From contig NZ_ATDL01000017.1 of the NCBI RefSeq assembly GCF_000416985.1, positions 62,001 through 126,000 of the forward strand: 64,000 nucleotides of DNA. The letters run 5' to 3'. The position numbers were made by a program, and so were the translations under genes. Origin of the DNA: Sphingobacterium paucimobilis HER1398 (lineage in GTDB: Bacteria > Bacteroidota > Bacteroidia > Sphingobacteriales > Sphingobacteriaceae). The first letter of the stretch is position 1. Every line of letters starts with the position of its first letter. Shown one piece after another: positions 1-8,868 of this stretch. Under the pieces are notes generated by a model. That model was not told where the DNA came from and ran no database searches. It saw only the letters and a list, made by a program, of their open reading frames with translations.

Positions 1-1
1 T

Positions 2-1048
2 GGGAACCCTTCTTCTATACACACGCACGGTCGTCAGGTAAAAACAATTATAGAGAAAGCGCGCAAAACAATAGCTAATTTACTCCATGCTTCCCCTTCG
101 GAGATCTTTTTTACTTCGGGTGGGACCGAAGCAGACAATATGGCTATCATTCGATCCATAGAGGACTTTGGTATTACGCATGCGATCACTTCCCCTATAG
201 AGCACCACGCTGTTCTCCACACCTTGGAAGAATTGGAAAGAATAGGCAAGATTCATTTAGATATATTAAAAGTAGATAAGGAAGGCCACATCGATATTCA
301 ACACCTCGAGGAGCTCTTGCAAAAGAATCCACGCAGTTTGGTATCTGTCATGCAAGCCAACAATGAAATCGGCAATCTCACCGATCTACAGCAGGTGTCG
401 GAGATCTGTCAACGCTATGATGCACTTTTGCATTCTGACACGGTGCAGACCATGGGACACTACCCCCACGATCTGACCGAGCTTAAGATCGACTTTATGA
501 CGGGAGCAGGGCACAAATTCCATGGTCCTAAAGGAGTCGGCTTCTTGTATATCAATGGTAAAAACAAGATAAAACCGTTCATTTATGGTGGTGCCCAAGA
601 GCGCAATATGCGTGGAGGAACAGAGAATGTGTATGGTATCGCCGGAATTGCCAAGGCATTAGAAATTGCTTATAGCCATATGGAAGAGCACCATACTTAT
701 ATACAGGAATTAAAAAGCTATATGATCGCCGAGCTTTCCAAAGCTATTCCGGATATACAGTTCAACGGCTGCATCGATCCACAACGATCCCTATACACCG
801 TATTAAACGTATCTCTCCCTTGTACAGAGATGGCCGATGTCTTATTGTTCAATCTCGATATTATGGGGATATCCGCTTCGGGGGGCAGTGCCTGTAGCTC
901 AGGCTCTGATATAGGGTCACATGTACTGACCGGTATTCAGGCTGACAGCCAGCGTCCTTCCGTACGTTTTTCATTCAGTAAATGGAATACAAAGGCAGAG
1001 ATCGATTATGTCGTCTCCAAGCTCAAAGAAATCTGCGAACATGATTAA
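2..1048 (+). CDS. Cysteine desulfurase, NifS/IscS-like (5' partial)
   Basis: PLP enzyme that removes sulfur from cysteine for Fe-S cluster or thiolation pathways. The frame is open to the left window edge (first visible residues GNPSSIHTHG), so the N-terminus lies outside. Visible landmarks, numbered from the fragment start: the PLP phosphate-binding TSGGTEADN at 38-46, HSDTVQ with the PLP-contacting Asp and Gln, the Schiff-base lysine in GHKFHGPKG near 172, and the persulfide cysteine in SACSSGS near 298. The loop SGGSACSSG is close to that of class I NifS/IscS enzymes. It ends at a strong bidirectional hairpin. No iscU or nifU lies on the visible side, so the sulfur acceptor cannot be named. 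Family certain; the exact paralog is not. Confidence 0.93.
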   Translation, partial: GNPSSIHTHGRQVKTIIEKARKTIANLLHASPSEIFFTSGGTEADNMAIIRSIEDFGITHAITSPIEHHAVLHTLEELERIGKIHLDILKVDKEGHIDIQHLEELLQKNPRSLVSVMQANNEIGNLTDLQQVSEICQRYDALLHSDTVQTMGHYPHDLTELKIDFMTGAGHKFHGPKGVGFLYINGKNKIKPFIYGGAQERNMRGGTENVYGIAGIAKALEIAYSHMEEHHTYIQELKSYMIAELSKAIPDIQFNGCIDPQRSLYTVLNVSLPCTEMADVLLFNLDIMGISASGGSACSSGSDIGSHVLTGIQADSQRPSVRFSFSKWNTKAEIDYVVSKLKEICEHD

Positions 1049-1050
1049 TA

Positions 1051-1082
1051 AAAAAAGGAATCTAAACTAGATTCCTTTTTTA
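1051..1082. terminator. Bidirectional intrinsic terminator
   Basis: Perfect stem GGAATCTA (1057-1064), loop AAC, TAGATTCC (1068-1075), flanked by an A-run on the left and a T-run on the right. It serves the cysteine desulfurase on the plus strand and the NlpE-like gene on the minus strand, whose stop codon overlaps it. Confidence 0.85.
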
Positions 1083-1496
1083 TTTCATCTTAGCTAACTG
1101 ATAGCTCTCCGCCAGATCGCCGGTTATTTCATTCCCCGAGAGATCCAACTGTACCAGCAGCTCACTTTCGATTTTATATTTATAATCAACCCCATCCAGG
1201 ATCAACTTATTTTTGTCGATTTCCCACTTGCCCTCTTTAACGAAACGTTCATTCGATTTACCATCATACTGGTAAGTCAGCGTGTAGGAATGATCACGAT
1301 GCAGTTCCAATAATGTACTGATAGCATCACAATCCACACAGGGCAGATTGCCGGTATATGCGCCAACTATATTCGCAGCTAATAACTCGATATTCTCCAG
1401 CTTGTCCTTTGCCGTAGTTCGCTTTTTATTGTTGATACAAGCAACAAAAAGAGCCAAAATCAATAGAGCTGTAGATATATAGTTAAAAATCCGCAT
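1080..1496 (-). CDS. NlpE-like lipoprotein
   Basis: Small outer-envelope lipoprotein with an NlpE N-terminal type beta-barrel domain. The chosen start at 1496 gives a clean lipoprotein signal peptide (MRIFNYIS..., lipobox LFVAC); an in-frame start 16 codons upstream would hide it. The mature part has the family pattern YTGNLPCVDCD, then a hydrophobic-aromatic strand series and GKWEIDKNKLIL. The Cys-x-x-Cys in PCVDC matches the NlpE motif. In enterobacteria NlpE senses copper and surface contact; in Bacteroidota this domain is a frequent stand-alone lipoprotein of unknown role. Length about 138 residues from this start. Confidence 0.75.
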   Translation of the reverse strand: MRIFNYISTALLILALFVACINNKKRTTAKDKLENIELLAANIVGAYTGNLPCVDCDAISTLLELHRDHSYTLTYQYDGKSNERFVKEGKWEIDKNKLILDGVDYKYKIESELLVQLDLSGNEITGDLAESYQLAKMK

Positions 1497-1590
1497 ATGT
1501 ACTTCTTTAAAAAGGACTTTCAAAAACAGTACCAAAAAACACAAACGTGTTATTTAGGAGTTAAAACTCTCACAGCTCCTGAGACATGCC

Positions 1591-1923
1591 TTAGTAATCA
1601 TCATCGTCATCTATGCCACGCAAGAGATTCAAAGCTGCCTGCAGTTCCCCCATAGCATGTCTATTCCTCATCCTATTTGCGACAATTATCCCTGCTTCAT
1701 AAATCTTCTCTGCAGATTCTTTTTCACCTTGTTTTTCCAGGAACTTGGCATAATGATAATAGGTACCCACATAATCCGGATAGGTCGACACCATGTGTTC
1801 AAAACCAGACCTGCTCTGTTCAACATCCCCCAACTTGACATATTCCATTGTCAGGGCATAATGCAAAAACGGATCCTGAGGTGTCTCCTTTATGAATTCC
1901 TTGAGTTGCTCTATCCTATCCAT
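1591..1923 (-). CDS. Small tetratricopeptide-repeat protein
   Basis: 110-residue soluble protein built of about two and a half TPR helical hairpins: DPFLHYALTMEYVKLGD, then YVGTYYHYAKFLEKQGE, followed by a third helix pair and an acidic tail GIDDDDDY. No signal peptide or catalytic motif. TPR units of this kind bind other proteins. It sits upstream of the NlpE-like gene on the same strand with a gap of about 95 bases, so the two may share a transcript. Partner unknown. Confidence 0.75.
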   Translation of the reverse strand: MDRIEQLKEFIKETPQDPFLHYALTMEYVKLGDVEQSRSGFEHMVSTYPDYVGTYYHYAKFLEKQGEKESAEKIYEAGIIVANRMRNRHAMGELQAALNLLRGIDDDDDY

Positions 1924-2402
1924 CGGTATTAAAATTTAGTGATAAGCTACAAAGAAAACCAAAGACCACGAAAAAACAAAACACTACTTTTCTAATACTT
2001 TAAAGCACGCGATAACCCCATACAATTACAACCACTTCTGGAATCACATAATCTTGCTTGTAAGGGAATACTAAGTAAAACAAATACCCCACAATCACTC
2101 CTTTTATCGCCTACAAATTTTTGATAATAGTAGCGGGAAGCACGAATGTTGTATCAAAAATTTTCAGCGATGAGTTTAGCTTCGCTGAGCTACACTTCGT
2201 TTCGGTTTTGCTTACTTTTTGCGGAAAAAAGTGAGAGCCATTCGCGGCTTGAGCGAAAACCAATATTATGCACGCATAGGATTTTACATAAAATTGACTA
2301 TATTTGATAAGTAAACTTAAGTGTTAATCAGTAGATTTACTGTATCAAGCGTTCTTAGCAACAATGTAATGAATTTATGGTTTAAAAATAAAAGATTAGT
2401 AT
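1924..2402. other. Intergenic region, divergent TPR gene / etfB
   Basis: 479 bases without a supported gene. 2150-2270 is GC-richer than its surroundings and has a short AGCGA/TCGCT hairpin and the look of an eroded repeat or gene remnant, but no open frame survives. The right end holds the etfB promoter (separate entry). Confidence 0.5.
2299..2306 (+). promoter_or_regulatory. -7 box of the etfBA promoter
   Basis: TATATTTG is a perfect match to the Bacteroidota TAnnTTTG element. No good TTTG is present at -33. It predicts a leader of about 93 nt before etfB. Confidence 0.5.
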
Positions 2403-3140
2403 ATGAAGATATTAGTATGTATCAGTAATGTCCCGGACACTACATCGAAAATAACGTTTACCAACGACAACACAACTTTTAATACTGCAGGTGTACAGTA
2501 TATCATCAATCCATACGATGAGATCGCACTGTCAAAAGCTGTCGATCTTGCTGCCGCTACAAGTGGTACCGTTACAGCTATCACTGTAGGTGATGCCGCT
2601 ACAGAACCCACCATCCGCAAAGCACTGGCTATAGGTGCCGACAACGCTGTTCGTATTGACGCCGCTCCATCGGATGCCTGGTTTGTGGCCAATCAGGTTG
2701 CTGCTTACGCAAAGAACAACAATTTCGACCTTATCTTAACTGGTCGGGAATCCATCGACTACAATAGTGCTCACGTAGCGGCTATGTTAGGCGAACTATT
2801 GGGCATCCCTTCCGTATCTATCGCAAAGGGGTTACAGATCGACAATGGACAGGCCAATATCGAACGGGAGATCGAAGGAGGAAAAGAAATGCTTACCGCC
2901 TCTCTTCCAGTAGTCGTCGGTGCTGCTGAAGGCGTCGCCGAACCGAAGATCCCCAATATGCGCGGAATCATGGGGGCACGCAGTAAACCGCTCGAGGTAA
3001 TCGCGGCAATCGCCGTTGATCCACTTACAAAAATGAAGTCTTACGCGACTCCTCCTTCAAGAGGTAGTGTGACTCTAGTCAATGAAGACCAGGTAGAACA
3101 ACTGGTAGATCTGTTACACAACGAAGCGAAGGTAATCTAA
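2403..3140 (+). CDS. etfB: Electron transfer flavoprotein beta subunit
   Basis: Beta subunit of the FAD/AMP-containing ETF heterodimer that takes electrons from acyl-CoA dehydrogenases and passes them to ETF-quinone oxidoreductase. 245 residues, normal for EtfB. It starts MKILVCISNVPDTTSKI, with the family patterns NPYDEIALSKAVDL, an adenine-nucleotide-binding loop of the Rossmann-like fold, LILTGRESIDYNSAHVAAML and, near residue 180, the signature region LPVVVGAAEG...PNMRGIM. etfA follows after 59 bases on the same strand, and both are closed by the hairpin at 4181, so they form an operon. Confidence 0.95.
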   Translation: MKILVCISNVPDTTSKITFTNDNTTFNTAGVQYIINPYDEIALSKAVDLAAATSGTVTAITVGDAATEPTIRKALAIGADNAVRIDAAPSDAWFVANQVAAYAKNNNFDLILTGRESIDYNSAHVAAMLGELLGIPSVSIAKGLQIDNGQANIEREIEGGKEMLTASLPVVVGAAEGVAEPKIPNMRGIMGARSKPLEVIAAIAVDPLTKMKSYATPPSRGSVTLVNEDQVEQLVDLLHNEAKVI

Positions 3141-3199
3141 ATCAAGCCTCTATATCAATAGAATGCATTGAGTTTACGAAATAATTAACTAGAAATTTT

Positions 3200-4174
3200 A
3201 TGTCAGTATTAATATATATAGAGAATACAGAAGGTCAACTTAAAAAGTCTGCTTTTGAAGCTGCTTCGTATGGTAAGGCTATCGCCGAACAACTTCAAAC
3301 CGAAGCCGTTGCTATTTCCATTGGAAATGTACAAGACGACCAACTCCAGGCACTAGGAGGCTATGGCATCACTAAAGTACTTAATGTCACGACCGACAGT
3401 CTAAAATCATTTGTCAATCAAGCATACGCTTCTATTATTACAGCAGCTGCGCAAAAAGAAAATGCATCCGTAGTTGTCCTTTCAAATACATTTAGCGGTA
3501 AAGGACTAGCCCCACGTGTGGCAGCCAAGTTGAGTGCAGGTATTGTATCTGGAGCCTCTAGCCTACCGCAAATCAATGGCGATACGTTTGAAGTACAGAC
3601 TTCGGCATTCTCCAATAAAGCGATAGCAACGGCGTCCATACAATCAGCGGTAAAAGTTCTCACAGTCAATCCTAACGCATTCCCTGCCAAGGAAACAGGA
3701 GGTTCTGCCAATATTGAAGCATACACCCCGGATATTGCACAGACAGATCTGAATACAGTCGTACAAGAAATCGTACGTGCTACCGACACCATATCACTAC
3801 CCGAAGCAGAGATTGTAGTATCTGCGGGCAGAGGGCTCAAAGGTCCAGAAAACTGGGCTATGATCGAGGAATTGGCACAAGTCCTTGGTGCTGCTACCGC
3901 TTGTTCAAAACCGGTATCTGATGCAGGTTGGAGACCCCATTCGGAGCATGTGGGTCAGACAGGCATCGTCGTAAGCCCCAATCTTTATATCGCCATCGGT
4001 ATATCGGGAGCCATACAACATCTCGCAGGCGTATCGTCCTCCAAAACGATCGTAGTCATCAACAAGGATCCAGAAGCTCCTTTCTTCAAAGTAGCAGACT
4101 ACGGTATAGTAGGAGACGCTTTTGTCGTTGTACCCAAATTGATAGAGGCATTAAAAAAACATAAAGGAAACTAA
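3200..4174 (+). CDS. etfA: Electron transfer flavoprotein alpha subunit
   Basis: FAD-binding alpha subunit of ETF, 324 residues. Domain I (about 1-185) is the variable N-terminal Rossmann-like part. Domain II (about 200-322) holds the FAD site: VSAGRGLKGPENW, the SKPVSDAGW stretch, GQTGIVVSPNLYIAIGISGAIQH (the classic EtfA signature, given here only as a pattern) and VINKDPEAPFF. Partner of etfB immediately upstream. No clear Shine-Dalgarno, as is usual for this phylum. Confidence 0.95.
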   Translation: MSVLIYIENTEGQLKKSAFEAASYGKAIAEQLQTEAVAISIGNVQDDQLQALGGYGITKVLNVTTDSLKSFVNQAYASIITAAAQKENASVVVLSNTFSGKGLAPRVAAKLSAGIVSGASSLPQINGDTFEVQTSAFSNKAIATASIQSAVKVLTVNPNAFPAKETGGSANIEAYTPDIAQTDLNTVVQEIVRATDTISLPEAEIVVSAGRGLKGPENWAMIEELAQVLGAATACSKPVSDAGWRPHSEHVGQTGIVVSPNLYIAIGISGAIQHLAGVSSSKTIVVINKDPEAPFFKVADYGIVGDAFVVVPKLIEALKKHKGN

Positions 4175-4180
4175 AACATC

Positions 4181-4218
4181 AATTAACAATGGCACCATCA
4201 ACGGTGCCATTGTTAATT
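4181..4218 (+). terminator. Hairpin terminator after etfA
   Basis: Perfect 16-bp arms (AATTAACAATGGCACC and its complement) around a 6-nt loop ATCAAC. The T-run after it is short, so it may terminate weakly or stabilise the 3' end. Confidence 0.7.
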
Positions 4219-4288
4219 TCCAGCATTTTATCTAAGTTTGTATCATTGGAAAAGGGGGAGCCTAATCCATATCACGGAGTGTATTAGG

Positions 4289-4915
4289 ATGAAGAAATTA
4301 AAGTTAGATATTGTCGGCTTATCATATAGTCAAACGCAGTCTGGCGCTTATGCATTAGTACTGGGTGAAGTAAATGGGAATAGACGTCTTCCTATTATTA
4401 TTGGAGGTTTCGAAGCACAGGCAATTGCCGTGGAGATTGAAAAAATGACACCGAGCAGACCGCTCACACATGATCTTTTCAAGTCTTTTGCAGATGCTTT
4501 TAGTATCGGCCTCGAAGAAGTATTGATATACAACCTCGTTGACGGAATATTTTTTGCTAAGATTGTATGTAACACCGCAGGAAAGCTCCTAGAAATTGAT
4601 GCCCGGACTTCCGATGCTGTAGCGCTAGCCGTACGTTTCGGCTGCCCGATATACACTTACGATTTTATCATGGCCTCGGCAGGCATTGTTATTGAAAACA
4701 ATGACTTTGCATTTCTGGAAAATATATCTGCTGCCTCTAGCACCGAAAGCACGGCTCCCGAACAACAGGACGAACAACCTACCCCAACTCCAGCATCTCC
4801 ATACGCATCGCTCACCGATGAACAACTGGAAAACACCTTGCAAAAAGCGATTGCCAATGAGCAATACGAAGCTGCAGCCCGTATCCGAGATGAGATCGAA
4901 AGACGAAAATCATAA
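4289..4915 (+). CDS. Bifunctional nuclease family protein with UVR motif
   Basis: About 208 residues from the ATG at 4289 (MKKLKLDIVGLSYS); an upstream in-frame start would add 17 unlikely residues, and GGAG lies about 10 bases before the chosen ATG. Residues 1-135 are the BFN (DUF151) domain, with HDLFKSFADAF and DARTSDAVALAVR; plant and mycobacterial relatives degrade RNA and DNA. After a Pro/Gln/Ser-rich linker, residues 170-208 form a UVR (UvrB/UvrC interaction) helical hairpin, LTDEQLENTLQKAI then YEAAARIRDEIERR. BFN plus UVR is a common Bacteroidota arrangement. The permease gene starts 9 bases after its stop. Confidence 0.85.
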   Translation: MKKLKLDIVGLSYSQTQSGAYALVLGEVNGNRRLPIIIGGFEAQAIAVEIEKMTPSRPLTHDLFKSFADAFSIGLEEVLIYNLVDGIFFAKIVCNTAGKLLEIDARTSDAVALAVRFGCPIYTYDFIMASAGIVIENNDFAFLENISAASSTESTAPEQQDEQPTPTPASPYASLTDEQLENTLQKAIANEQYEAAARIRDEIERRKS

Positions 4916-4924
4916 TACATCGAT

Positions 4925-6301
4925 ATGTCTATAAAATTAAGACTAACTGTCATGAACTTCCTACAGTTTTTCGTGTGGGGAGCATGGTTGATTACCATTG
5001 CCAATTATTGGTTCGGTACCAAGCAATGGGACGGCACACAGTTTGGAGCTATCTTTTCGACCATGGGGATCGCATCCCTATTCATGCCGACACTGATGGG
5101 GATTATTGCAGACAGATGGGTCAATGCGGAGCGCCTTTATATCGGACTTCACTTGCTCTATGCGGTGTGTCTCATTTATTTGGCACAGGTAACAAATCCC
5201 GACAGCTTCTTTACGGTGATGTTGCTGGCCATGTGTTGTTACATGCCCACCCTAGCCCTCTCCAACTCTATTGCCTACAGCTCGCTGACGAAAGGAAACC
5301 ATGACTTGATTAAGGCCTTTCCTCTGATTAGAGTATGGGGCACTGTAGGTTTTATTGCAGCTATGTGGCTCACCAATCTTACAGGCAATAAAGCGACCGA
5401 GTACCAGTTTTATATTGCTGCTGGAGGATCCATATTTCTAGGCATCTATGCGATGTTCATGATTCCCAAATGCCCACCGCAACACCTTACTAAAGAAAAT
5501 GCCAAGCTATCCGAACTCTTGGGATTAGAAGCCTTCAAACTGTTTGGCAATTACAAGATGGCGCTCTTTTTTATATTCTCTATGTTCTTGGGTGCCGCCC
5601 TTCAATTGACCAATGCCTATGGTGACGTATTCCTGAGCGAGTTCGCTTTTTATCCCAAATATGCAGATTCCTTAGTGGTAGAACGCTCGACCATCATCAT
5701 GTCCATATCACAGATATCAGAGACACTATTCATCTTGGCTATTCCATTTTTCTTAAAGCGCTTTGGTATCCGCAATGTCATGCTCTTCGCGATGATTGCC
5801 TGGGTATTACGTTTCGGTCTTTTTGCTTATGGAGATCCATCTTCCGGTCTATGGATGATTATCCTATCCTGCATTGTCTATGGCATGGCATTCGACTTCT
5901 TTAACATATCTGGATCACTTTTCGTAGAGACATCGACAGATTCAAAGATACGCTCCTCAGCGCAAGGGCTATTTATGATGATGACCAATGGAATTGGTGC
6001 AATCTTAGGTTCACAGGTCTCCGGTTGGCTGATAGATAAATATTATACGAAGCCCTTTGACACCCTAGCAGGTCTCGCAACACGGCTCGAAACCAGTACA
6101 GATAACCCAAAACTATTGGACTTTATTGCCGGTAAAGGAGTGCAAATCACGAATGGCACATTCGATTCTGCGATTTATTTAAAAGATTGGCAACATATAT
6201 GGCTAGCATTCGCTATCTATACCTTGGTGATTGTAATTGCCTTCTCGATTCTATTCAAGCACAAGCACGATCCCAAAGACTTAGAAAATACAGGTCATTA
6301 A
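4925..6301 (+). CDS. Nucleoside:H+ symporter, NupG/XapB-like MFS permease
   Basis: 458-residue inner-membrane transporter with about 12 hydrophobic segments. The start MSIKLRLTVMNFLQFFVWGAW is typical of the nucleoside permease branch of the major facilitator superfamily, as are GIIADRW between helices 2 and 3 and FPLIRVWGTVGFI in helix 5. Likely imports nucleosides with protons. Only 9 bases separate it from the BFN-family gene and a strong terminator follows, so the two are probably co-transcribed. A link between nuclease and nucleoside uptake is suggestive but unproven. Confidence 0.85.
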   Translation: MSIKLRLTVMNFLQFFVWGAWLITIANYWFGTKQWDGTQFGAIFSTMGIASLFMPTLMGIIADRWVNAERLYIGLHLLYAVCLIYLAQVTNPDSFFTVMLLAMCCYMPTLALSNSIAYSSLTKGNHDLIKAFPLIRVWGTVGFIAAMWLTNLTGNKATEYQFYIAAGGSIFLGIYAMFMIPKCPPQHLTKENAKLSELLGLEAFKLFGNYKMALFFIFSMFLGAALQLTNAYGDVFLSEFAFYPKYADSLVVERSTIIMSISQISETLFILAIPFFLKRFGIRNVMLFAMIAWVLRFGLFAYGDPSSGLWMIILSCIVYGMAFDFFNISGSLFVETSTDSKIRSSAQGLFMMMTNGIGAILGSQVSGWLIDKYYTKPFDTLAGLATRLETSTDNPKLLDFIAGKGVQITNGTFDSAIYLKDWQHIWLAFAIYTLVIVIAFSILFKHKHDPKDLENTGH

Positions 6302-6306
6302 CATAC

Positions 6307-6339
6307 AAAAGGCTCTTCAGAAATTGAAGAGCCTTTTTT
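6307..6339. terminator. Intrinsic terminator
   Basis: GGCTCTTCA (6311-6319), 5-nt loop, TGAAGAGCC (6325-6333), then six T. A-run on the left, so it can also serve the convergent gene at 6362. Confidence 0.9.
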
Positions 6340-6361
6340 GTTATCGTTTAAATATTTTTAT

Positions 6362-6862
6362 TTATCTCGCCTTGACCTCAGCTATCATCGTTAATACTGC
6401 ATCAATAGTCGATTTGGCGGCATCTTTCATTTTTTGTGTACCGGCGTAATCCGCATCTAGTGTCACCTCTTTAGATTTTTCTTTGTACGTATATTTTAAG
6501 ATATAGCGCGGCACTTGCTTTCCTTCCGTAGAATCTTTCCGTGCTGTAGTCATGTCGTCATCCACGTTCCAAAACCCCAACTCCATCGCTTTGCGGTGTA
6601 AGTACAATAAGTCGTTGTCCCGCATTTTCAATGTATCCGTCAAAACCTGGTTATCCTTTGTCAGATAATGATAAATCCTTGTCTTAGAATTGTACGTATT
6701 CAACATCTCTCCAGGCGTACCATACGTAATCTCAATGGATTCAAAATCTGAAAATCGGTAAGGAGCATTTTTTATCATAGATGAATAATAAATACCACAG
6801 TAGACTACAAATGGAACAATGATACAGATTCCTAGAAAAATTTTTCTTGCCTTATCGCTCAT
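6362..6862 (-). CDS. Membrane-anchored protein of unknown function
   Basis: 166 residues from the ATG at 6862 (MSDKARKIFLG); an upstream in-frame ATG would add 20 residues with no signal character. One N-terminal membrane helix (ICIIVPFVVYCGIYY) is followed by a soluble domain with alternating strands and helices, probably facing the periplasm. I do not recognise the family. It is monocistronic and convergent with the nucleoside permease. Confidence 0.6.
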   Translation of the reverse strand: MSDKARKIFLGICIIVPFVVYCGIYYSSMIKNAPYRFSDFESIEITYGTPGEMLNTYNSKTRIYHYLTKDNQVLTDTLKMRDNDLLYLHRKAMELGFWNVDDDMTTARKDSTEGKQVPRYILKYTYKEKSKEVTLDADYAGTQKMKDAAKSTIDAVLTMIAEVKAR

Positions 6863-6946
6863 AACTAAAAAATATGCACAAAAGTACATATTTAAAATAC
6901 AACCTGTGTCAGAGAAACGCAATTAGCACGTTGCTATTTAGTCAAA

Positions 6947-6976
6947 GCTTGATAAAATTTATTTTACTTATGTTTG
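6947..6976 (+). promoter_or_regulatory. Promoter of the TonB-C protein gene
   Basis: -7 box TATGTTTG (6969-6976) with a CTTG at the -33 position about 18 bases upstream. Bacteroidota housekeeping type. Confidence 0.5.
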
Positions 6977-7016
6977 TATACACGTCGTGCATAACAATCA
7001 TTGGTGAGTGGAAATA

Positions 7017-8009
7017 ATGAAGCATACAATTTTCTCTATCGGTAAATATCTAGTAGTCTTTTTTTTTTTAGGCTTAACAAATCAGCTACAGGCGCAGGAA
7101 ACCATCGTTACCTACATCAAAAAAGATGGAGGGTTCACGCCTCTCCAAGATTCTGCTGCATATACCAGCATATTGCACCTCGAGCCCAATGAGGCAGGTT
7201 TATACCAACTTCGTGAATACTATCCCAATGGCAACTTGAAGCGCCGGGGTTGGGTCAAAGCTGCTGACCCTAAACGATTGCGCTTTGAAGGCTTGGTAGA
7301 AGACTTTTATGATAATGAAATACTAAAATCCACCTATCAGTACAGTAATGACAGGCTACTGGACACGGCAAAAAAATATTATAGGAACGGGGGGTTAAAA
7401 GAGACTATCGTGCATTTAAAACCCACAACTCCCCCTACTGACCTCTCGCCTAGAGATCTGTCCAGCAGACTTGTCTATTATGCAGACTCATTGGGCCACG
7501 TTCAGGTTAGCAATGGCAATGGCATTGCCACAATAATACGTGATGAGACCAAAAAAGAACAAGGAGAATACATCAACGGGCTACGCGAAGGACATTGGAC
7601 AGGCTTCCTTCATAATGGAAAGTCTCAGTTTGAAGAATGGTACAATAACGGAATTTTAGAAAAAGGAGTAACAACAGACAGCCTAGGGCAACAGCACAAG
7701 TACACACAGAAAGATGTTGAACCCGAATACCCAGGAGGCATCATGCAACTGAGAATGTTTATAGGCAACAACTATAGATACCCGGCTGAAGCTATTAAAG
7801 CGAACGTATCGGGACAATTACTCATCAGCTTTGTAGTTGAGAAAACAGGAAAGACCTCCGAACATAAAATCATTAATGATCTAGGATATGGTACAGGGCA
7901 AAGAGCCATCGAAGTACTAAAGAGAGCAAAAGACTGGACTCCGGGGTACCACCGCGGACTTCCTGTCCGAGTCGCCTACTCCGTCCCCATTCAGTTAAAC
8001 CTGAACTAA
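7017..8009 (+). CDS. Secreted TonB C-terminal domain protein with MORN-like repeats
   Basis: 330 residues from ATG 7017 (a GTG three codons earlier is in frame). Signal peptide MKHTIFSIGKYLVVFFFLG...LQAQ. Residues 60-225 contain MORN/YwqK-like strands: YPNGNLKRRGW, YYRNGGLKET, GLREGHWTGFLHNGK, EEWYNNGI. The last 90 residues are a TonB C-terminal fold: PEYPGGIMQLRMFI, YPAEAIKANVSGQLLISFVV, then RAKDWTPGYHRGLPVRVAYS. Proteins like this are periplasmic or surface proteins in Bacteroidota and lack the TonB membrane anchor, so this is not a classic energy transducer. Function unknown. Confidence 0.75.
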   Translation: MKHTIFSIGKYLVVFFFLGLTNQLQAQETIVTYIKKDGGFTPLQDSAAYTSILHLEPNEAGLYQLREYYPNGNLKRRGWVKAADPKRLRFEGLVEDFYDNEILKSTYQYSNDRLLDTAKKYYRNGGLKETIVHLKPTTPPTDLSPRDLSSRLVYYADSLGHVQVSNGNGIATIIRDETKKEQGEYINGLREGHWTGFLHNGKSQFEEWYNNGILEKGVTTDSLGQQHKYTQKDVEPEYPGGIMQLRMFIGNNYRYPAEAIKANVSGQLLISFVVEKTGKTSEHKIINDLGYGTGQRAIEVLKRAKDWTPGYHRGLPVRVAYSVPIQLNLN

Positions 8010-8066
8010 GTAGTCTTAAATTCAAGCTGATCTGAGATAACACTTTTGCCAAACAAACAGGCAAAA

Positions 8067-8555
8067 CTAGAACTCTGACTCTGATGGAGGCTTTAAATAC
8101 TTTTTGTAATTCCCCTCTTTGATATAGTCTAGGTCTCCTTCTTTGCAGTAGCCTGTCAGGTAGACCGAATACTTGTTACTATCCGCTTTATCTGCTCCGA
8201 GCTCTTTTATCACATCGGAGACACGTCTCGGGGTTTCAAAAAAATCGGAGTCGTATACAAGATGATCGAGCTTCTGATTCTTTTCAATACGTTTTTGAGA
8301 TTCAGGAGAAAGGCCAAAGAGCGGAGCTAATTCGATGTCATTCTCGAAGACATCACGAGGTTGGATTTGTAATGCCCGACAAATAAGCAAAAAGTTATTA
8401 AGCGTAGTGCCTCTGCCTTTTTCGAGAAAAAGAATAGTATTGATAGTCAACCCGGTCATATCCGCTACATCATTCTGCGAATAAGAAAGAGCTTCCCTCC
8501 TTTGACGGAAAACATCTCCTATTTTAATCAAAACATCTTTATTTGTTGCACTCAC
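8067..8555 (-). CDS. XRE-family transcriptional regulator
   Basis: 162 residues with a GTG start (MSATNKDVL). The helix-turn-helix spans about 10-65: IGDVFRQRREALSYSQNDVADMTGLT, then LFLEKGRGTTLNNFLLICRAL. The C-terminal 100 residues are not a family I recognise (VSDVIKELGADK, then a Tyr/Lys-rich end). It reads away from the RNA/array region and a palindrome lies just upstream of its start, so self-regulation is plausible. It borders the dCas12f-sigma island and could belong to it, or be an orphan toxin-antitoxin regulator. Confidence 0.75.
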   Translation of the reverse strand: MSATNKDVLIKIGDVFRQRREALSYSQNDVADMTGLTINTILFLEKGRGTTLNNFLLICRALQIQPRDVFENDIELAPLFGLSPESQKRIEKNQKLDHLVYDSDFFETPRRVSDVIKELGADKADSNKYSVYLTGYCKEGDLDYIKEGNYKKYLKPPSESEF

Positions 8556-8574
8556 AAAACAAATAGAAACAATA

Positions 8575-8584
8575 TTTGCGCAAA
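8575..8584. promoter_or_regulatory. Palindrome, candidate XRE operator
   Basis: TTTGCGCAAA, a perfect 10-bp palindrome 20 bases upstream of the XRE start codon and 26 bases before the rightward promoter at 8611. Position fits a shared operator for the divergent transcripts. Inferred only from symmetry. Confidence 0.4.
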
Positions 8585-8610
8585 CAAAATATTTATATTT
8601 GAAGAAATAA

Positions 8611-8641
8611 TTTGCTTCGATAAAATTAACTACTATCTTTG
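8611..8641 (+). promoter_or_regulatory. Strong rightward promoter without a gene
   Basis: TTTG (8611-8614), 19 nt, TATCTTTG (8634-8641): both consensus boxes at correct spacing. Transcription would start near 8646. The only frame after it is a 14-codon one at 8672, so it drives either a leader/ncRNA or a remnant of a lost gene. Confidence 0.55.
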
Positions 8642-8868
8642 ATTAGAGATAACCAATACTTATATATAATCATGAGAAACACACTATATAAGAACATCGT
8701 TAAATCCCCTGTCTAATTAAAGCAGGAGAATTACAAAAAGAGGTAATAGTAAAGCAACAGTATTAGCGCCCAATTTTATACAAAAACCAATTATTGCTTA
8801 AAATCCTCCACTATTTTTAGTTCACGTCATTTATGCTTTTCAGGCATGAAATAGGAACAATATTGCTC

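Noticed and set aside
2140-2270. A pseudogene or insertion element in the etfB upstream gap
   Set aside because: The stretch looks like a remnant, but no frame, terminal repeat or duplicated target could be shown.
8672-8716. 14-codon peptide after the orphan promoter (8611-8641)
   Set aside because: MRNTLYKNIVKSPV is too short to judge and has no ribosome site; it is not listed as a gene.
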